A model generated the notes under the pieces. The model made no database searches. It saw only the letters and a list, made by a program, of their open reading frames with translations, and had not been told where the DNA came from. Positions 58,535 through 64,000 of a stretch of 64,000 nucleotides of DNA are shown piece after piece. The stretch spans positions 1,297,962-1,361,961 of the forward strand of contig NZ_CP125669.1 of assembly GCF_030053775.1 (NCBI RefSeq), in the 5' to 3' direction. The stretch is from Acinetobacter corruptisaponis. GTDB taxonomy: Bacteria > Pseudomonadota > Gammaproteobacteria > Pseudomonadales > Moraxellaceae. Within the stretch, counting starts at the first letter, position 1. Each line of letters opens with the position of its first letter. The translations under genes and the position numbers were made by a program.

Positions 58535-61500
58535 TTATGGTGTCCCTCCTGCCTGAGCTGGTGCAGATGCAGTTGACTGTGCTGGTGGAACGGCTACACC
58601 TGCTGGTGTCGCCTGAGCAGAAACCACACGTACTGCCTTTTCTGTCACCACTTTATCCACCAACTGCAAGCCTGCATAACCACGGCTTGAACCGATATTG
58701 CCTGAGCTATTGCCACTAATGAGCCTAAAGTTCACTTTTAGGGCTAAAGATGGCTCAGTTTTGCTGGTCCAGGTCATTTCAAAGCTGCCATTTTGTTCCT
58801 TACGCTGTGCTGCATCAATCAAGCGGTTAATTCCATATTCACCTGGTTCCTCAAAAATGGTATGGGTTTTACCCTCCAGGTCGATGGCGGTAATACGCGC
58901 CCCTGGAATTGCCCCCTGATTTGGCCAAACAAAGTTCACCCATTGCTGGATTCCATTTTCGTAGACCATACGCTGACCATCAATATCGATGGTATAGGAC
59001 AGGAACTGTGGATTCTGTAATGGATAGAACTGGAAGTTCGACTGGTTGGACACTGGTGCAGCCGCAGGCTGATCAAGACTCCCTGTTGCCATACCGTTGA
59101 CTGGTGCTACATATTGCTGAAAAGCCACAACAAATTGCGGATTCAGGCTGATGCCTAAATCTTTCCATGTTTTAGAGGTCAGTACATAGCCACGGCGAAT
59201 CACAAATGGATCCAGTGCCTCTTTTACAAAACGGGCAATGCTGCCTGTCTCACCAAAGATTTGGCCTATTTCATTGCTGGTTGCCTGCAAGGTCACACCT
59301 GAATTAAATGGATACTTCTGGCTGAGGTTGATTTGGAATGGCTGATAGGCCTGAATTCCCCACAACTTGTTTAGCTCATCCTGGGTTGGCACAATCAGGC
59401 TGGCAAAGGATTGGGTCAATGGACTCATCAGGAGTTTTTGTAATAACTGCTGGTCAGTATCCTTGAGGCCCACCATCATTTTCTCATCCACATATTTCTG
59501 GGTGACATTGAATACTGAAGTTTGATCATTGATGGTTTGTTTAACCAGAGCCATCGCACTTGGGCCAATCTCCCCTGCTGTTTTCAGGTCATTAAACTTA
59601 CTGCGCACCTGTGCAAGGTTGTTCATATACTCATCAAACAGTGACTTGTCCTGTAGATCATCACGTTTACGCACCAGTTGGTAGAACATTTGGTATTCCT
59701 GAGAAATCGCTCCTTGCGCCTTGTTCACTGCCTGAGCTGCGGCTTTATCATCGGTATTGTTCAGCACCTTACGCTTAAACCAGGCCACAAAGCCCTTTTC
59801 AGGCACAGCCAGTTCAGCCTGTACAATTGGATTATCCCAGTTGGTTTCAATCGCAATGCGCTGCAATAAGGTACGGATTGGTGAGTTTTGTGTTTCACCC
59901 AGGACATCAATATTTTTTACCTGCTGGTTAAACTGGTCCGCCTTGGCATAATAAATACCGTTCAGGAACTTCTTCCATTCAGTCACATATTCCTGCTTAT
60001 ACAGAGCCACTAGTTGTTTACGAATCTGTTCTGGGCTACCTGAGAAAGTCAGATCATCAGACTGACGGCTATTCAATACCCAGTCCTTACTGTCAGTTGG
60101 TTTATTTGCAGCATCATCAATGGCCTTTTCAACATATTCATCCCAGGCCTTTTGGGTAAACACACCTGGCAATGCATAGCTGCCTAAAACGATATTACGG
60201 TTTTGCTCACCGACAATTTGCCCAACAGTCACCGCTGGGAAACGCACTGCCGCACGCATCTTGATTTCGTTGTAGACACGATCGCGTGCTGGCATGCCAC
60301 GAATAACAGATAAAAGGACCTGACGGGTTTGATCCACCACCTGCGCATCGGTTTCCAGAATCGGGAAACCATCCTGATTGGCCAAGGTCATGGCATAAGA
60401 AAGGATTTTTTCCGCATCCTGAATCATCTCACCACGCGGCATTTGCCCACGGTTGGTATCCAGCCAAGAACGCCAGAAACGTGAAACCTGATCACTTAAA
60501 TGGCTGCTATCCATGTATTCTGGATTGCTCATCATCAGGTACGCTTTCAGGGCGTTATAAGCATCTTGAGGGTTACTATCAGATGGCTCTAAATATTGTT
60601 GTGTTTTGGCGACCTGCTTGATTTCAACATTGACATGATTGGCTTTTAGCGTTGCTTCATTATTTTTAACCCGTTGTAGATATTGGGCAATATTTTGCTG
60701 TGTCGGGGTCAGAACGATTTGCTTGATCCCCTTTAAATATTCTGCTTTTAAACTGTCACGTAATTGATTGCCCTGATATAAACCAAAACTGAACTTAAGT
60801 GGACGATGTTCATTAAACTCATCCAGTTGCTGCAAACGTTCCTGTAAAATTAGCAAAGCTTCAAGCTGTGTCGATAGTTGCTGTCCAGAAGTTTTCTCCA
60901 AGTGAACAACCTTATCCAAATCGGCCTGTACATCCGCAATCAGTTGCTGGTTGTTACGGTATGACCAGACCCACACTCCCAGCACCAAGGAAACACCTAT
61001 CAACGCGGCAATAAAACCAATATAACGCTGACGCTTTTTCACTGGATTGATATGCTGCTTGACGAGATCTTTATCCCGCAAAATCACATTGGAAAACAGG
61101 CCCTGCAAGAAATAACCATGATTTGGTGCAACCGATGCATTTACATTTTCCTGTCCATTATTCTGGATTTGCTCAAGCTGGAATTCTTGTGCAATATTCT
61201 CTGTCATTGGGCTTTCAATAATGCCTTCCTGCAAGGCACTGGTAAAATAAAAGCCACGGAACACAGGCTGAAACTGGTACGGATTGTCTTCAAACAAGGT
61301 GCCAATAAAGCTTTTCAACGCTGGTTTCAGCGTCTTGAATTCCAGAGGAAATGTCATGACACTTGGAGAAATATTCTGCGAATGACGTCGGCTTAAATGT
61401 GTGGTGCTGACGCTCTTTAAACCGTCATAGAGCAGGTTGTAATGTTTTTCGAATAATTCCACTGCATTCTGCGAAGAGTTTTGCTCATAGGGTAATGTTG

Positions 61501-62352
61501 CACCCCATGCCTGATTGTATTCCTGCGACTCATAGCAATCGAAGAACTCAGTAAAACCTGCAATCAGGTCCATTTTAGAAAACACCAGATAAACAGGCAC
61601 CACCACTTCAAGACGTTCAGTTAAGTCCTGAATTCGGGCACGCAGGTTTTTGGCTAATTTTAATGAACTTTCAGGGCTGTGACTGATCAACTCGGCAATA
61701 CTGACAATCACAATCAAGCCATTCACTGGCGCTTTGGAACGGTTTTTTTTGAGGATATTTAAAAAGCCCAGCCACTCAGAATGGTCTTCTGAATACACAG
61801 AATAACGCCCTGCGGTATCCAGCAGAATGCCTTCTGTTGAGAAGAACCAGTCACAGTTGCGCGTACCACTTAACCCAGCAGACATCATTTTTTGATGAGT
61901 TTCTTCAAATGGAAATTTCAAGCCTGAGTTGTAAATCGCAGAGCTTTTTCCAGCGGCGGGATTACCAATCACCATATACCACGGCAATTCATATAAAGCC
62001 GCATTGCCCTTTTTATCCCCCAACTTGGATTTACGAATCAACTGGATGGATTCTTTCATCTGCTGATGGATTAGCTGTAATTCGGCCTTATCCTTTTGGT
62101 TGCCGTATTCCGCCTTGCTGTCCTGCTCAATGGCATTGGCAAGCTCCCCCCCTGAGCGGCATGGCGCTGTCTTTGCACCAGCCAGTAAATCCCATAGGCA
62201 ATCAGCCCCAAGGCATAGGTTGCAGCCAACGCCCAAAAAATATGGCGTGGGATGGAAGAGTATGAAGACATCAGTGCCACGAATAAGGACAAAGCAATAA
62301 TGGCCTTAGGATTCGTAATGTACTGCCACAGATAACCTAAAATGATGTACAT
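58535..62352 (-). pseudogene. tssM: tssM, frameshifted at a poly-G tract
   Basis: TssM is the IcmF-like inner-membrane stator of the T6SS. The N-terminal frame starts at 62352 (YIILGYLWQYITNPKAIIALSLF, two membrane helices, to HAAQGG). The rest is in the next phase from about 62150 (GGELANAIEQDSKAEYG) to 58535, with a P-loop IGNPAAGKSSAIYNSG and the VRPL-type C-terminal domain. The junction is a run of seven G's (62146-62152, minus strand). One more G would join both frames into about 1272 residues, the normal size. Either the gene is inactive, it phase-varies, or the run was misread. Confidence 0.9.
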
Positions 62353-62376
62353 TGAGTTCTCGAATTCTTAATAAAG

Positions 62377-63804
62377 TTAATCAATCAGCAATTGCGCATT
62401 TTCATGATCGGGTATGGTTTCAGGAAAAGGCTGGATAAACGCTTTCAAATCCTGGCTATAAACAAAGCCAACCTGTGAGTCTGGAAGATGTGCCCCCAAC
62501 ATCAGCCCAAAAAGTTTTGCCACATTCTCGGTATGCCCAACAGTTGGTTTGCAATACAAATAATGGTGCTGCTCCACAGGACTTTGGGCGAAAAACTGCT
62601 CAAGCCCTTTTACCATCTTGATGTTAGTGGCATCTTCAAGCACCAGCACAAAAGGATCTTCATCCTGATATTGCGGTAAATCATGAAGATCCAGTTCTTT
62701 GAAGATTTGCTTTAAGTTATTTTGATGGGCAACCAGCTTTAGGGTCTTTAATGGTTGTAGCTGTTCAAGCTGGAGTGCTGGATGAGCCAGACAGCTACTA
62801 CCCACATATTCAGCTGGAATATAAGTATTGGCTCCCAAAAACTTTTCATCCATCATTTCCTGGTCAATTTCTGAGTCAGCAGCAACCAACAGAGAAATCT
62901 CATGAGGCTGATTGTGGATACGTTCCAGTAGTTCAACTAAAAGCTGGTCTGTGGATGCCTCACTCATGAAGTGGTATTCAATATGAAATTTTTGCGGAAT
63001 GAGTCCAAGGTCATAAAAAATCGTCTGGATGTTTTCATTACTACTCGTATCATTCCAGGTATGCACCACATCTTCAGGCAACAGAATATGCAGGTTCAGC
63101 TTGTCCAAACGATATACCTGCTCAATCTGCATTGATTCAGTTTCATCCTCATCGCCCGAAAAGGCTGGGTCACTCCATGCTGGATGCATACGATATTCAT
63201 GCAGATTCTGGCTTTCATAAAACAGGCTGGATCGCTTGAGGTGGTCTGCAATGGAAAGTAAAAGTTCGGTATGCTGTTCAATTTGATGATGAATCAATGC
63301 TGTAATGCGCTGCTGACGCACCGAGAGAAACGATTGCTCATCCTCCTCACTTTCAGACTGCTGGTCCAAGAATTCAATGCGGTAGGATAAAATTGGCAAA
63401 CCCTGAAAGTTCAATAGTTTGTGATCTAGCTCTGGACTGGTAAACGCCTTGATTCCCTCTAAAATTGCATCATTCTCACCCAATGCACTATATGCACCTG
63501 CCGCATATAGATTGAGCGTCAGCCATTTACTTTCTGGCCCAGCATCCTGTTGTTCCGTTGCTCCACTTTCCTGATTTTGCTCGGTATCCAACGTCTGTTG
63601 TTTTTTCTGTTGATATGTTTGATAGGCCTTATAAATCAGCCAAGGCAAAAGCAGAATCAATGTAATAACCATCGGCAGAATCAAGAAATAATTGATTAGA
63701 TCCGCAGATTCAGGCTGATACTGGATATCCCGCCAATAATAGACCACAACCAATCCAATCAGGATAAAGCAACTGATCAGGGTCGCCAGAATTTTCTTGA
63801 CCAT
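62377..63804 (-). CDS. T6SS-cluster membrane protein, unknown function
   Basis: A 475-residue protein with two N-terminal membrane helices (ILATLISCFILIGLVVVYYW and LILPMVITLILLLPWLIYKAY) followed by a large soluble domain. Its ATG overlaps the tssG stop by 1 nt (TAATG) and tssM follows 24 bp later. The position corresponds to the genus-specific gene between tssG and tssM called asaB in A. baumannii literature; this is from gene order, since I cannot compare sequences. No enzymatic motif seen. Confidence 0.8.
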   Translation of the reverse strand: MVKKILATLISCFILIGLVVVYYWRDIQYQPESADLINYFLILPMVITLILLLPWLIYKAYQTYQQKKQQTLDTEQNQESGATEQQDAGPESKWLTLNLYAAGAYSALGENDAILEGIKAFTSPELDHKLLNFQGLPILSYRIEFLDQQSESEEDEQSFLSVRQQRITALIHHQIEQHTELLLSIADHLKRSSLFYESQNLHEYRMHPAWSDPAFSGDEDETESMQIEQVYRLDKLNLHILLPEDVVHTWNDTSSNENIQTIFYDLGLIPQKFHIEYHFMSEASTDQLLVELLERIHNQPHEISLLVAADSEIDQEMMDEKFLGANTYIPAEYVGSSCLAHPALQLEQLQPLKTLKLVAHQNNLKQIFKELDLHDLPQYQDEDPFVLVLEDATNIKMVKGLEQFFAQSPVEQHHYLYCKPTVGHTENVAKLFGLMLGAHLPDSQVGFVYSQDLKAFIQPFPETIPDHENAQLLID

Positions 63805-64000
63805 TATGCGGCTCCTAAAAGTGCATAACGTGTTTCAGTGTTATGTTGTAGTTGTATGGACGGCATTAAAAATGCCCCTTGCCCCAAACCAATTTCATGG
63901 GTGGAATCCAGACGGATTGGATTCACTTCATCTTTATCAAGGATCAGTCGAACATCAATAAATAGAGTTGGACTACACCAGGTTTGAATTAAATGCTTTA
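63804..64000 (-). CDS. tssG: TssG C-terminus, partial
   Basis: The frame is open from the right edge and ends TAA at 63804, overlapping the next ATG. The last ~65 residues (CSPTLFIDVRLILDKDEV, LGQGAFLMPSIQ, ETRYALLGA) fit the C-terminal part of the T6SS baseplate subunit TssG. The N-terminal part is beyond the window. The assignment relies partly on the Acinetobacter T6SS gene order. Confidence 0.65.
   Translation of the reverse strand, partial: KHLIQTWCSPTLFIDVRLILDKDEVNPIRLDSTHEIGLGQGAFLMPSIQLQHNTETRYALLGAA

Noticed and set aside
62155..62236. Upstream extension of the second tssM frame (VGCNLCLGADC...)
   Set aside because: Out-of-phase translation of the true TssM N-terminus, which lies in the neighbouring frame up to the G7 tract.

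Overview
The window is chromosomal DNA from a gamma-proteobacterium, almost certainly an Acinetobacter species. The base composition is AT-rich. The gene content is typical of that genus: groES-groEL, a giant Blp/Bap-type biofilm adhesin, glycerol genes glpK-glpR-glpD, pga poly-N-acetylglucosamine genes and an Acinetobacter-type type VI secretion (T6SS) cluster. The species cannot be fixed from sequence reading alone.

Layout. (1) 1-1808: a CAP-domain lipoprotein running off the left edge and a small membrane protein. (2) about 1860-7215: an AT-rich mobile-element-like segment. It holds a winged-helix replication-like protein, a MobA/MobL relaxase, 22-bp-spaced iteron repeats, long hairpins upstream of the relaxase and a small HTH protein; no integrase is visible. 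(3) 7483-19547: groEL/groES behind a sigma-32-type promoter, then a 3290-residue adhesin. (4) 19996-34102: housekeeping and metabolism, comprising a phosphoesterase, lipid kinase, PEP carboxykinase, TehB-type methyltransferase, TonB siderophore receptor, glp regulon, methyltransferase and folD. A MITE-like element and a REP-like repeat sit around glpD. (5) 34273-40121: tRNA-Cys and tRNA-Leu(UAA), then a second tRNA-Leu 5624 bp downstream in an exact 143-bp duplication. The copies bracket an AT-rich island of mostly unknown genes, including a WYL regulator, a membrane-anchored small GTPase and three further tightly packed genes. This is the best candidate here for an undescribed system. (6) 40161-45548: an IS982-family element, pgaD-pgaC-pgaB without an adjacent pgaA, and a hypothetical gene. 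(7) 45927-54921: FKBP isomerase, YaeQ, COG0523 GTPase, thioesterase, MarC, a lipoprotein, and a five-gene cluster (two SDR-like proteins, GST, thioesterase, metal-dependent hydrolase) divergent from an HxlR regulator. (8) 55108-64000: part of a T6SS locus, reading from the right edge tssG (partial), a membrane protein, tssM (frameshifted at a G7 tract), tagF, an OmpA/BON protein, a PAAR protein, a predicted zinc metallopeptidase effector and its probable lipoprotein immunity protein.

How the parts work together. The glp genes form a glycerol uptake and oxidation regulon with GlpR-like operators. The adhesin and the pga genes both belong to biofilm formation, though each lacks an expected partner here (a type I secretion system and pgaA). 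The T6SS segment ends in a PAAR-effector-immunity module, but its TssM reading frame is broken in this sequence. The tRNA-Leu-bounded island is where accessory functions have been loaded, and its GTPase cassette shows signs of translational coupling and possibly -1 frameshifting.
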